The position numbers and the translations under genes were made by a program. Source: Rubritepida sp. (GTDB taxonomy: Bacteria > Pseudomonadota > Alphaproteobacteria > Acetobacterales > Acetobacteraceae). Taken from it: a DNA stretch of 23,669 nt. Positions 15,048 to 22,197 of the stretch are shown here, one piece after another. The stretch spans positions 1 through 23,669 of the forward strand of contig JAQGHZ010000196.1 in the NCBI GenBank assembly GCA_028291485.1, in the 5' to 3' direction. The notes beneath the pieces were generated by a model. It did not search any database. It saw nothing but the letters and a program-made list of their open reading frames with translations, and had not been told where the DNA came from. Position 1 is the first letter of the stretch. Each line of letters starts with the position of its first letter.

Positions 15048-16460
15048 TCAGCCGTTCAGCGCTTCGGTGAGCGCGACGGCATCGCGCGCGGAATCAAGGG
15101 CCATGACAAGCTCCAGCACGCGCTGCGCGCGGTCCGCGGAGAAGACGCGGCGGGCGTTGTCGGTGAATTTCTTCTCCACATCCGCAGCACTCAGCGGATT
15201 GCCGTCGGAGCCCCGATTCATCGGCTCGCGATGGGTCAGCGTGCGGCCGTCCATCGTCTCGATGACCAGCTCGCCGCCGTAATACCGGGGAAAATTCAGC
15301 GTCTCGTCGAGCTCGTATCCCGTGCGGTCGCACAGCGCGAGCGCGTGGGGATCGCGGATCATGTCCTCCTCCAACTCGTCCAGCGTGAAGCGACCGTGCA
15401 GCAGGCAGGAGGCGATGGCGTAATGCACGCTGAACTGCGCGTCGTAGGAATTCGCCGGCACCTTCTTCGAGGCCTCGGGCTCGCAGACCACCTTCACCTG
15501 GCGCGGATGGATGCGGGCGGTGACGCGCTTCACATCCTCCGGCCGCAGCCCGTGTGCCGCGCGCAGCGCCAGCGCCGCATCGGCGAAGGCGTGGTTGAAG
15601 TGGCAGGCGGGATAGGGCTTCAGCGCGTTGTTGCGCATCTCCCACAGCTCGCCAAGCGCTTCGGTGCAGCGGGACAGGTCGTTCGGCGATTTGTCCTGCA
15701 AGTGCATGCGGAACAGGCCGAAGCGTCCCTCATAGGCCGCGGGCGGCGCCTTGAATCCGCCGCGGCCGAGCGCGACCGCCGTGATGGCATTGGCCCCGGC
15801 GAAGCCGGGATGCAGCCGCTTGGTCCAGGAGCCGTCCTCAAGGAATTCCAGCGAGCCCGCCGCCGTCGAGAGCAGGATGCCCTGCGCCGCCGCGATCTGC
15901 GCCGCCGTCGCGCCCGCCAGGCGCCCCGCCGTCAGCGCGCAGCCGAAGGTGCCGACCATGCCCGTCGGGTGGAAGCCGACCTGGTGGAACAGGCTCTGCG
16001 CCGCCGCGCCGATCCGCGCCGAGGCCTCGATGCCGAGGATATAGGCCAGCACCGCCTCCGCCCCGCTCGCCCCATGCTCGCGCGCCATGTGCAGCGCCGT
16101 CGGCACAGCGCTCGCCGAGGCGTGCACGACCGAATCCGAATGCGTGTCGTCGTAGTCCAGCCCGTGGATGAAGCTGCCGTTCACCAGCACCGCGTCGCGC
16201 AGCGGCAGGCGCATCTTCAGCCCAACGACCGGATGCGTCCCCTGCCCGGCCAGCCCCGCGATCGCCAGCGCCGTCCGCTGCGCGAAGTCGAAGCCCGAGG
16301 CGGCCAGCGCGATGCCCAGCGCGTCCAGCATGTGGCGCTTGGCCTGCGCCACCACGTCGGCCGGGATCTCCTCCCAGCGCAGCGAGGTCGCGAATTCGCC
16401 GAGCTGCGTGGAGATCGGCGTTGCGAGCTTGGCGTCGAGGCTTTGCGTCAGGCTGTCCAT
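15048..16460 (-). CDS. MmgE/PrpD family protein (2-methylcitrate dehydratase/cis-aconitate decarboxylase superfamily)
   Basis: A 470-residue cytoplasmic enzyme of the MmgE/PrpD fold, full length. The all-helical N-terminal domain holds HGLDYDDTH (99-107) followed by VVHASASAVP, the active-site region. The lid domain contains SWTKRLHPGFAG, KPYPACHFNHAFAD and QFSVHYAIA. Family members dehydrate 2-methylcitrate, decarboxylate cis-aconitate to itaconate, or epimerise iminodisuccinate; the sequence alone does not decide. The reading frame is open to 16523, but AGGGAG seven bases before ATG 16460 and the promoter at 16504-16532 fix the start. It heads a reverse operon with the flavin monooxygenase and Bug protein 2 and is divergent from a CitE-like lyase. 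Confidence 0.88.
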   Translation of the reverse strand: MDSLTQSLDAKLATPISTQLGEFATSLRWEEIPADVVAQAKRHMLDALGIALAASGFDFAQRTALAIAGLAGQGTHPVVGLKMRLPLRDAVLVNGSFIHGLDYDDTHSDSVVHASASAVPTALHMAREHGASGAEAVLAYILGIEASARIGAAAQSLFHQVGFHPTGMVGTFGCALTAGRLAGATAAQIAAAQGILLSTAAGSLEFLEDGSWTKRLHPGFAGANAITAVALGRGGFKAPPAAYEGRFGLFRMHLQDKSPNDLSRCTEALGELWEMRNNALKPYPACHFNHAFADAALALRAAHGLRPEDVKRVTARIHPRQVKVVCEPEASKKVPANSYDAQFSVHYAIASCLLHGRFTLDELEEDMIRDPHALALCDRTGYELDETLNFPRYYGGELVIETMDGRTLTHREPMNRGSDGNPLSAADVEKKFTDNARRVFSADRAQRVLELVMALDSARDAVALTEALNG

Positions 16461-16503
16461 GGGCGTTCTCCCTCGTGGCGCGTGGGATCGCGCCTTCGAG
16501 CTC

Positions 16504-16532
16504 ATGATGTGCAGTACGGACATTTCTGTAAA
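16504..16532 (-). promoter_or_regulatory. Candidate promoter of the PrpD-monooxygenase-Bug operon
   Basis: On the reverse strand TTTACA (16532-16527) and CATCAT (16509-16504) are separated by exactly 17 bases. This predicts a start near 16497 and a leader of about 37 bases before ATG 16460. The operator-like sequence at 16534-16553 adjoins the -35 box. Confidence 0.5.
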
Positions 16533-16533
16533 G

Positions 16534-16553
16534 GTCCGGACAAGACTGTCTTG
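16534..16553. promoter_or_regulatory. Candidate GntR-type operator in a divergent promoter
   Basis: The sequence GTCCGGACAAGAC (16534-16546) runs into a perfect inverted repeat CAAGAC-T-GTCTTG (16541-16553). The same 13-mer with one change, GTCCGGTCAAGAC, occurs at 22151-22163 in the other divergent promoter of this region. GntR/FCD regulators commonly bind TTGT...ACAA or CTTGTC-type palindromes, and such a regulator is encoded at 20205-20894. The site touches the -35 boxes of both divergent promoters. Confidence 0.6.
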
Positions 16554-16579
16554 CTGCCGACCGGACCGCCGCCTACACC
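16551..16579 (+). promoter_or_regulatory. Candidate promoter of the CitE-like gene, possibly leaderless
   Basis: TTGCTG (16551-16556) and TACACC (16574-16579) are spaced by 17 bases. A start seven bases after the -10 box coincides with the A of ATG 16586, and no Shine-Dalgarno sequence precedes that ATG. The -35 overlaps the right arm of the inverted repeat at 16541-16553. Confidence 0.45.
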
Positions 16580-16585
16580 TGACGC

Positions 16586-17476
16586 ATGATCGCGCCCAAC
16601 CGCACCTTCCTCTTCGCCCCCGGCGACCACGCGCGCCGCGCCGAAAAGGCCCTGACCCTCGGCGCCGACGCCGCCATCCTCGACCTCGAGGACGCCGTCG
16701 CCATCGCGAAAAAGGTCGGCGCCCGCGACCATGTCCGCGCCATGCTGGAGCGCCCCCGCACCTGCCGCGCCTTCATCCGCGTGAACGCCTTCGACACCGA
16801 ATTCTGCTTCGGCGACATGAACGCCGTCATCGGGCCCCGCCTCGACGGCATCGTCCTGCCCAAGCTCGAATCCGCTGCCCAGCTCGTGGCCGTCGACTGG
16901 ATGATTTCCGCCCTCGAACGCGCCCAGGGCCTGGCTCCTGGTGGCATCGAGGTCATGCCCATCATCGAGACCGCCCGCGGCATGGCCGAACTCCGCGACC
17001 TGGCGGCCTGCGCCGCCTCCCTGGGCGGCAGGGTGCGCCGCCTGGCCTTCGGCGCCGGCGACTACACGCTGGACCTCGGCATCAGCTGGGGCCTCGCCGA
17101 AACCGAGCTCGAGCCCGCCCGCGCGCAGATGGTCCTGCACAGCCGCGCCGCCGGCCTCGAAGCCCCCATCGACACCGTCTGGATCGAGCTGCGCGAGGCC
17201 GAAGCCTTCGCGAACTCCTGCGCCCGCGGCGTGGCCCTGGGCTTCCAGGGGAAGCTCTGCATCCACCCGGACCAGGTGCCCGTCGCCAACGCCGCCCACT
17301 CGCCGACCGAGGCCGAGGTGGAGCGCGCGAAGACCATCGCCGCCGCCTTCAAGGAGGCCGAAGCCGCCGGACTCGCCTCCATCCAGGTGGACGGCCGCTT
17401 CGTGGATTATCCGATCGTGGAGCGGGCGCTGCGGCTGCTGGCGCTGGCCGAAAGAATAGCCGCCGCACAAAAGTAA
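16586..17476 (+). CDS. HpcH/HpaI aldolase/citrate lyase family protein (CitE-like) 1
   Basis: A 296-residue Mg-dependent TIM-barrel lyase. Visible CitE-type residues are APGD (11-14), DLEDAV (33-38), RVNA with Arg65, PKLE (92-95), IIETARG with Glu128 (Mg ligand) and GAGDYTLDLG with Asp159 (Mg ligand); the C-terminal GKLCIHPDQV is also typical. Relatives cleave malyl-, citramalyl- or methylmalyl-CoA thioesters into acetyl- or propionyl-CoA plus glyoxylate or pyruvate. It is alone on the forward strand, divergent from the PrpD-like operon. A family III CoA-transferase at 20.9-22.1 kb could supply its CoA thioester. Only about 37 percent identity-type resemblance to the second lyase (19351-20208) is apparent by eye, so they are not recent duplicates. 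Substrate unknown. Confidence 0.88.
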   Translation: MIAPNRTFLFAPGDHARRAEKALTLGADAAILDLEDAVAIAKKVGARDHVRAMLERPRTCRAFIRVNAFDTEFCFGDMNAVIGPRLDGIVLPKLESAAQLVAVDWMISALERAQGLAPGGIEVMPIIETARGMAELRDLAACAASLGGRVRRLAFGAGDYTLDLGISWGLAETELEPARAQMVLHSRAAGLEAPIDTVWIELREAEAFANSCARGVALGFQGKLCIHPDQVPVANAAHSPTEAEVERAKTIAAAFKEAEAAGLASIQVDGRFVDYPIVERALRLLALAERIAAAQK

Positions 17477-17478
17477 GC

Positions 17479-17524
17479 ATGGGGCTCTGCCCCATACCCC
17501 GCTGGGGATCGTGTCGATCCCCAG
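17479..17524. terminator. Two-hairpin palindromic element between convergent genes
   Basis: ATGGGGC-TCT-GCCCCAT (17479-17495) and CTGGGGATCG-TGT-CGATCCCCAG (17502-17524) are both perfect hairpins. The first begins three bases after the stop of the CitE-like gene, and the convergent decarboxylase-like gene ends at 17539. Its modular form matches the element at 12530-12576, suggesting a repeat family that serves as bidirectional terminator. Confidence 0.65.
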
Positions 17525-17538
17525 GCCCCTGACGCGAC

Positions 17539-18342
17539 TCAGATCAGGCCTTGTTCCGTCGCGTAGCGTCGCGCCAATGCCAGGGGCGCCGCCAGCGCTT
17601 CCCAGCCGCGCGGCAGGCCCGACGGGGCCTCCGCATCCGAGGCCGCCAGCATCCGCAGCAGCTCCGCCACCAGCGCCGGATCGGCCCGGTCGCGCCGCAC
17701 CACCATCAGATGATTCACCGGCACGAAGCCATGCCGCGCCACGAACGCCCGCCCCGCCGCCGCGACATCGGGAAACACCGGCCGCGCCCAGTCCATTCGC
17801 GGTGCGTCCGAGCCGAAGATCGCCGCATCCAGCGCCCCGTCCCGCAACATCGCGCCGATCTCCGCCCCCGCCGGCGCCCGCTCTGCCCAGGGCGGATCGC
17901 CCACCTCGGCCACATGCGGATCCTCGAAGGTCGTCCAGCGGATGCTGTCGGCCTTCACGCCGTGCGAGTCCTGCAGAATTCCCCGCAGCCAAAGCCCCGT
18001 CGTCTGGCTGTAGGCCCGCACGCCGACGCGCTTGCCGGCCAGGTCCGCCGGGCCACGGATCGCCGAATCGGCCCGACACAGCAACGAGCCCTCCTGCAGC
18101 CGCGACGACAGCACCACCGGCAGCAGGTCCAACGGTTTTCCGTGCTTTTCCGCCTGCAGGAAGGTCGCGATGGCCATTTCGCTCGCGTCGAAGCGCAGCT
18201 CGCGCACCATCGGCGCGAAGGCGCGCGTGATATTGGGAAAGTCGGCAAGATCCAGCCGCAGCAGGCTGGAAGGCACGCGCCCATCCAGCAGCGCGGCCGT
18301 GTGCTTGTAGCGGCCGATCGCGGCCGACCAGATCGTTGTCAT
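17539..18342 (-). CDS. 4,5-dihydroxyphthalate decarboxylase-like / periplasmic-binding-fold protein
   Basis: A 267-residue protein resembling the group annotated as 4,5-dihydroxyphthalate decarboxylase (Pht5) or ABC substrate-binding protein. Matching blocks are the N-terminal pattern around IGRYKHTAALLDGRV (9-23), ELRFDASEMAIATFL (48-62), LAGKRVGVRAYSQTTGLWLRG (101-121), GALDAAIFGSDAP, and a C-terminal FPVNHLMVVRR-like stretch (FVPVNHLMVVRRD). There is no signal peptide, so it should act in the cytoplasm, which favours an enzyme over a transport receptor. AGAGGGA precedes ATG 18342. It is the last gene of the reverse CoA-transferase/GntR/lyase/glucokinase run, 25 bases after glk. True activity is uncertain. 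Confidence 0.72.
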   Translation of the reverse strand: MTTIWSAAIGRYKHTAALLDGRVPSSLLRLDLADFPNITRAFAPMVRELRFDASEMAIATFLQAEKHGKPLDLLPVVLSSRLQEGSLLCRADSAIRGPADLAGKRVGVRAYSQTTGLWLRGILQDSHGVKADSIRWTTFEDPHVAEVGDPPWAERAPAGAEIGAMLRDGALDAAIFGSDAPRMDWARPVFPDVAAAGRAFVARHGFVPVNHLMVVRRDRADPALVAELLRMLAASDAEAPSGLPRGWEALAAPLALARRYATEQGLI

Positions 18343-18367
18343 GGCGTTCCCTCTGTCGAGAGCCGCC

Positions 18368-19297
18368 TTACCCCTCCGCCGCCATCCGCGCGAGCCCCAG
18401 CAGCCCAGGCTGCTTGTGCCGGATCAGCCGGATCGGGATGCGCGTCAGATAGTCCCGCATGCGCGGCCGGTCCCGGAAGCGTTCGAGAAATTCCTCGCGT
18501 GGCAGCATCTCGGCGAAGGACTGTGCCACGCCGCCTGCCAGGTACACGCCTCCACGGGCGCCCAGGGTCAGCGCCACATCGCCGCAGAAGCCGCCCAGCG
18601 CGCGCCAGAACACCGCGACGGCCTCCAGCGCCAGCGGATCGCCGGCCTCGGCCGCCTCGTCGATCCCGGCGCCGTCCAGGACCGGCGCCTTCACGCCGCG
18701 CAGCCGCGCGATGCCCTCATGCAGCCTGGAAAGCCCGACGCCGCCCAGCAGATCCTCCGTCGAGACGGCGCCCTGCCGCTCGCGCAGCCAGGCCAGCAGC
18801 GCCTCCTCCGTCGCGTCGCGCGGCGCGAAGCTGGCATGGCCGGCCTCGGTCGCCAGCACGCCGAGCCCGGGCAGGAAGCCCGCGACGCCCAATCCCGTTC
18901 CCGGCGCCACCACGGCCATCGGCGCGCCCAGGATCGGCGCGCCCTCGGCCCAGGTCTCGACCTCGTCCGCCTCCAGCGCCGGGAGCGACCAGGCCATGGC
19001 TTCCAGGTCGTTCACCAGCCGCACCCGAGCGAAGCCGAGTTGCTCGGCCAGCGCCGCCGCGTCCAGAATCCAGGGTGCGTTGGTGAGCTGCGCCCGCCCC
19101 TCCGAGATCGGCGCCGCCACGGCCAGGATGGCCTCGCCGGGCTCGCCTCCCAGCGCCGCCAGCGCCGCGCGGATCGCGGGAACCGGGGTCGCGTGATCCG
19201 CCACGCGCTGCGCCGCCACCTGGCCGAACCGCCCCTCGCGGGCCAGGGCGAAGCGCGCCCGCGTGCCGCCGAGATCGGCGATCAGAACATCATGCAT
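18368..19297 (-). CDS. glk: Glucokinase (Glk family, PF02685 type)
   Basis: An ATP-dependent glucose kinase of 309 residues that makes glucose 6-phosphate. From ATG 19297 the protein starts with IADLGGTRARFAL (phosphate 1 loop), VNDLEAMAWSLPAL (catalytic Asp region), PGTGLGVAG (phosphate 2), ATEAGHASFAP (equivalent of the E. coli EGGHVDFAP glucose-binding block) and YLAGGVAQ (adenosine). It lacks the CxCGxxGC zinc motif of ROK kinases. A longer frame starts at ATG 19351, overlapping the lyase stop as TGATG, but those extra 18 codons have poor GC third positions and are not family-like; GAGGG lies 11 bases before 19297. Its place inside a CoA-thioester catabolic operon is unusual. Confidence 0.9.
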   Translation of the reverse strand: MHDVLIADLGGTRARFALAREGRFGQVAAQRVADHATPVPAIRAALAALGGEPGEAILAVAAPISEGRAQLTNAPWILDAAALAEQLGFARVRLVNDLEAMAWSLPALEADEVETWAEGAPILGAPMAVVAPGTGLGVAGFLPGLGVLATEAGHASFAPRDATEEALLAWLRERQGAVSTEDLLGGVGLSRLHEGIARLRGVKAPVLDGAGIDEAAEAGDPLALEAVAVFWRALGGFCGDVALTLGARGGVYLAGGVAQSFAEMLPREEFLERFRDRPRMRDYLTRIPIRLIRHKQPGLLGLARMAAEG

Positions 19298-19350
19298 GCC
19301 GTCGAAAGCCCTCACCGCGGGGAGGTAACGCCGTTGGAAGCGATTTGGCA

Positions 19351-20208
19351 TCACCCGATCGCGGCGGCTTCCTCTGCCAGCGCGATCAGGGCCTCCATCC
19401 GCGGCACCAGATCCATGGCGACGAACTCGCCATCCACCAGCGCCGTGGCCTCGCCGCGGGCCGCCGCCTCGCGATAGGCGGCCACGAAGCGCCGGGCCTT
19501 CGCGACCGCGGCGGCATCCGGGGTGAAGGCGGCATTCACCGGGGCGATCTGGTCCGGATGGAACACGACCTTCCCGGAAAAGCCGAGCTCCCGTGCCGCC
19601 TCCGCATCCGCCCGGGTGCCCTCCACGTCCCGCAGCCCGAGCAAATAGGGCGCGTCGATCGCCTGCGCGCCCACCGCGCCGGCCGCCGCCGCGATGGTCG
19701 CGCGCGGAAATTCCAGCCCGCGCTGCGTGAGCGCCCCGCCCGTCTGCAAGGTGTAGTCACCCGGCCCGAAGAAGATCCCGACCAGATTCGGCGAGGCATC
19801 GGCGATGGCGAGCGCGTTCAGCACCCCGCGCGGCGTCTCGATGGTCGCGATGACGGCGATGTCCGGCGCCAGCCGCGTCAGCCGCGCGTCCAGCTCCCGC
19901 AAGGTCTCCGGCCTCTCGACCTTGGGGACCAGCACGGCGTCCAGCCGGTCCCAGGGCAGGGCCGCGAGGTCGAGCGCGAATTCCGCCGTGCCGATGGCAT
20001 TGATCCGCACGCCGCGCTCGCGCCGGCCGAAATCGACCTCGCGCAGCACGGCCGCGATGCTGGCCCGCGCCTCCGCCTTGCGCGCGGGCGGGACGCCATC
20101 CTCGAGGTCGAAGGCCAGGCTGTCGGCGGCCAGCGTGGCGGCCTTCTCCAGCCGCTCCCGGCGATGGCCGGGCGTGATCATCATCGACCGGCGCAGCCGC
20201 GGCGTCAC
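19351..20208 (-). CDS. HpcH/HpaI aldolase/citrate lyase family protein (CitE-like) 2
   Basis: A 285-residue CitE-type TIM-barrel lyase. Signatures are RRSMMITPGHR near the N-terminus, FDLEDGVPPARKAEAR (about 33-48), RINAIGT, PKVERPE, IATIETPRG (Mg-ligand Glu), GPGDYTL (Mg-ligand Asp) and FSGKVVFHPDQI. The start is GTG 20208, whose bases overlap the GntR stop as GTGA (four bases), so translation is coupled. Family enzymes split malyl-, citramalyl- or related hydroxyacyl-CoA. Together with the CoA-transferase two genes upstream it forms a minimal activate-and-cleave pair. It differs clearly from the lyase at 16586-17476. Confidence 0.88.
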   Translation of the reverse strand: MTPRLRRSMMITPGHRRERLEKAATLAADSLAFDLEDGVPPARKAEARASIAAVLREVDFGRRERGVRINAIGTAEFALDLAALPWDRLDAVLVPKVERPETLRELDARLTRLAPDIAVIATIETPRGVLNALAIADASPNLVGIFFGPGDYTLQTGGALTQRGLEFPRATIAAAAGAVGAQAIDAPYLLGLRDVEGTRADAEAARELGFSGKVVFHPDQIAPVNAAFTPDAAAVAKARRFVAAYREAAARGEATALVDGEFVAMDLVPRMEALIALAEEAAAIG

Positions 20209-20894
20209 GGCGCGATCCCCGGCGGCGGTTTCAGGCCGAGACGGGCAAACCCGCTCTCCAGGATCACGTGACGGAAGGCCGCCTCGGCGCGGTCCGGATC
20301 GCCGGAGGCGAGCACCTCCAGCAACCGGTCATGGTTGAGCAGAACCAGATGACTCCCCTTGGGGCTCCCCTGCTCGAAGGCCGGATGGCGGTGCAGGAAG
20401 AGCCGCACGAGGTTGCTCATGGAAAGCCAGGCGCGCAGCAGGAACTCGTTGCCCGATTGCCGGCAGACCATTTCGTGGAAGCGCCAGTCCTCGTCGCGCC
20501 ACTCGGCGGTCCGCCCGCCGAGCGCGGCCACGCGGATGCGCTGGTGCTGCGCCTCCAGCTCGGCCAGGATCAGCGGCGTGCAGCGCGCCGCGACGAGCCG
20601 CGCGGCCATCCCCTCCAGCGTCGCGCGCATCACGACCATCTGCGCCGCCTCGTCCGGCGAGATGCTTCGCACGCGCGGCGAATGGCCGGGCTGGCGCTCC
20701 ACCAGCTGTTCGGCCTCCAGCGACTTCAACGCCTCGCGCAACGGCCCGCGGCTCACGCCGAAGCGCGCGGCCAGCGTGGCCTCGATGATCCGCTCGCCGG
20801 GCGCGAGCTCGCCGGCGCGCATCGCCTCGACCATGCGCGCGGCCAGCGTCTCCGCGAGGGAGGCCCGGGGCGGCAGGGTCCAGCGCTCCCCCAT
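20205..20894 (-). CDS. GntR family transcriptional regulator, FCD (FadR) subfamily
   Basis: A 229-residue regulator. The N-terminal wHTH (about 10-75) includes GERIIEATLAARFGVSRGPLREALKSLE and the wing GHSPRV. The C-terminal all-helical FCD domain carries the probable metal-binding set Asp136 and His140 (EDWRFH), His188 (LNHDRLLE) and His209 (FRHVILES), which usually bind a carboxylate effector through a divalent metal. ATG 20894 shares one base with the CoA-transferase stop (TGATG), and its own stop overlaps the lyase start, so it is inside the operon and likely autoregulated. Candidate operators are the shared GTCCGG(A/T)CAAGAC sites at 16534 and 22151. A dicarboxylate or its CoA-pathway intermediate is a sensible effector (inference). 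Confidence 0.92.
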   Translation of the reverse strand: MGERWTLPPRASLAETLAARMVEAMRAGELAPGERIIEATLAARFGVSRGPLREALKSLEAEQLVERQPGHSPRVRSISPDEAAQMVVMRATLEGMAARLVAARCTPLILAELEAQHQRIRVAALGGRTAEWRDEDWRFHEMVCRQSGNEFLLRAWLSMSNLVRLFLHRHPAFEQGSPKGSHLVLLNHDRLLEVLASGDPDRAEAAFRHVILESGFARLGLKPPPGIAP

Positions 20895-22102
20895 CAGATG
20901 ACCTGGAGGCCCCTGAGGCGGTCGATCTCGGCCTGGTCCAGCTTCATCCAGTCGCGATAGACCTCGTCATTGTGCTCGCCCATCGAGGGGCCGAGCCATT
21001 TCACCTTGCCCGGCGTGTCGGTGAGCCGCGGCACGACGTTGGGGATGGCCAGCTCGCCCACGCGCGGGTCCTTCACCGTGAGGATGTTTTCCCGCGCCGC
21101 GTATTGCGGATCCTGGAAGATCTCGTCGATGGAATAGACCGGGCCGAAGGGCACCTCGTTCGCCTCGCAGACGGCCTGGAGCTCGTCGCGCGTGTGCTGG
21201 GCCGTCCAGTTGCCGACGTACGCGTCCACCAGGGCGCGGTCGGCCTCGCGCTGCTTGACCTTGCCCCACTTCCCCTCGCCGCCCCATTCGGGAACGCCCA
21301 TGGCGACGGCCAGCCGGGAAAAGATCTTGTCGCTGGTGCAGGCGATGGCGATCCAGCGGCCGTCCTTGGTCGGGTAGTGGCTGTGCGGCACGACATTGAC
21401 CGTGCCGGGCCCCATCCGCTGGCGGATGAAGCCGTTGAGCTGGAAGGAGGGCGCGAGCTCGTCGAGAATGCGGAAGATCGGCTCGTAAAGGCCGATATCG
21501 ACCACCTGGCCCTTCCCCGTCTTCTCCCGCGCCTGCATGGCGAGCAGCGCGCCGAAGGCACCGTAGAGGCCCGCCAGGTAGTCCGGGATGGTCGCCGAGC
21601 CCGGCGTCACCGGCGGACGATCGGGATAGCCGGCGAGGAAGGACAGTCCGCCGAAGGCATTGCCGATGCGGCCGAAGCCCGGGCGCCCCTTGTACGGACC
21701 GGTCTGCCCGAAGCCCGAGATCCGCACCATGATGAGGCGCGGGTTCACCTTCTCCAGCACATCCCAGCCGAGCCCCCATTTCTCCAGCGTGCCGGGCTGG
21801 AAGTTCTCCACCAGGATGTCGGCCTCGGCGACCATGCGCTTCAGCAGCGCGGCACCGTCCGGCTTGCGCAGGTCCAGCGTCGCCGACTTCTTGTTCCGGC
21901 ATTCGGAGAGCCAGGGCAGCGTCTCGCCGCACTCCGTCACGCTGCCGAACTTGCGCAGCGGATCGCCCACGATGGGCAGCTCCAGCTTGATGACCTCGGC
22001 ACCGAATTCCGCGAGCTGGGTGGAGCAGAAGGGCCCCGCGAGAAAGCTCGACACGTCGACGACGCGGACGCCGTCGAGCGGCATGGGGCGGGATTCGGAC
22101 AT
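20894..22102 (-). CDS. Family III CoA-transferase (CaiB/BaiF)
   Basis: A 402-residue class III CoA-transferase, standard length, forming interlocked dimers in the family. The N-terminal block LDGVRVVDVSSFLAGPF, AEFGAEVIKLE (31-41), NKKSATLDL (70-78), DILVENFQPGTLEKWG (95-110), ISGFGQTGPYKGRPGF and the catalytic PDYLAG with Asp174 are all present; the C-terminal AARENILTV and the final GEHNDEVYRDW region complete the fold. It would move CoA from succinyl-CoA or a similar donor to an organic acid. GAGGAGA precedes ATG 22102. It is the first gene of the reverse operon with GntR and a CitE-like lyase, and divergent from Bug protein 3, giving an uptake-activation-cleavage logic like itaconate, mesaconate or citramalate breakdown. 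The actual acid is not known. Confidence 0.92.
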   Translation of the reverse strand: MSESRPMPLDGVRVVDVSSFLAGPFCSTQLAEFGAEVIKLELPIVGDPLRKFGSVTECGETLPWLSECRNKKSATLDLRKPDGAALLKRMVAEADILVENFQPGTLEKWGLGWDVLEKVNPRLIMVRISGFGQTGPYKGRPGFGRIGNAFGGLSFLAGYPDRPPVTPGSATIPDYLAGLYGAFGALLAMQAREKTGKGQVVDIGLYEPIFRILDELAPSFQLNGFIRQRMGPGTVNVVPHSHYPTKDGRWIAIACTSDKIFSRLAVAMGVPEWGGEGKWGKVKQREADRALVDAYVGNWTAQHTRDELQAVCEANEVPFGPVYSIDEIFQDPQYAARENILTVKDPRVGELAIPNVVPRLTDTPGKVKWLGPSMGEHNDEVYRDWMKLDQAEIDRLRGLQVI

Positions 22103-22148
22103 GGGTCTCCTCGGAATTTTGATTGCCGACAGTTTGCACTGGTCAAAT

Positions 22149-22178
22149 TTGTCCGGTCAAGACAAGCTGTCGAAAAAT
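22149..22178. promoter_or_regulatory. Divergent promoter with shared operator-like motif
   Basis: The 95-base gap between the CoA-transferase and Bug 3 holds TTGTC-N7-GACAA (22149-22165), overlapping GTCCGGTCAAGAC (22151-22163), the near-copy of the motif at 16534. A direct repeat GGTCAA occurs at 22141 and 22155. On the forward strand TTGTCC (22149) and AAAAAT (22173) at 18 bases spacing could form the Bug 3 promoter; on the reverse strand TTGACC (22160 or 22146) could be the -35 for the CoA-transferase operon. The promoter boxes are weak matches. Confidence 0.5.
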
Positions 22179-22197
22179 AGGCCGGAAGGAAACGCCC

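Noticed and set aside
19298..19351. Glucokinase start at ATG 19351 overlapping the lyase stop
   Set aside because: The extra 18 residues are not family-like and have many A/T third positions; kept as an alternative only because the TGATG overlap could couple translation.
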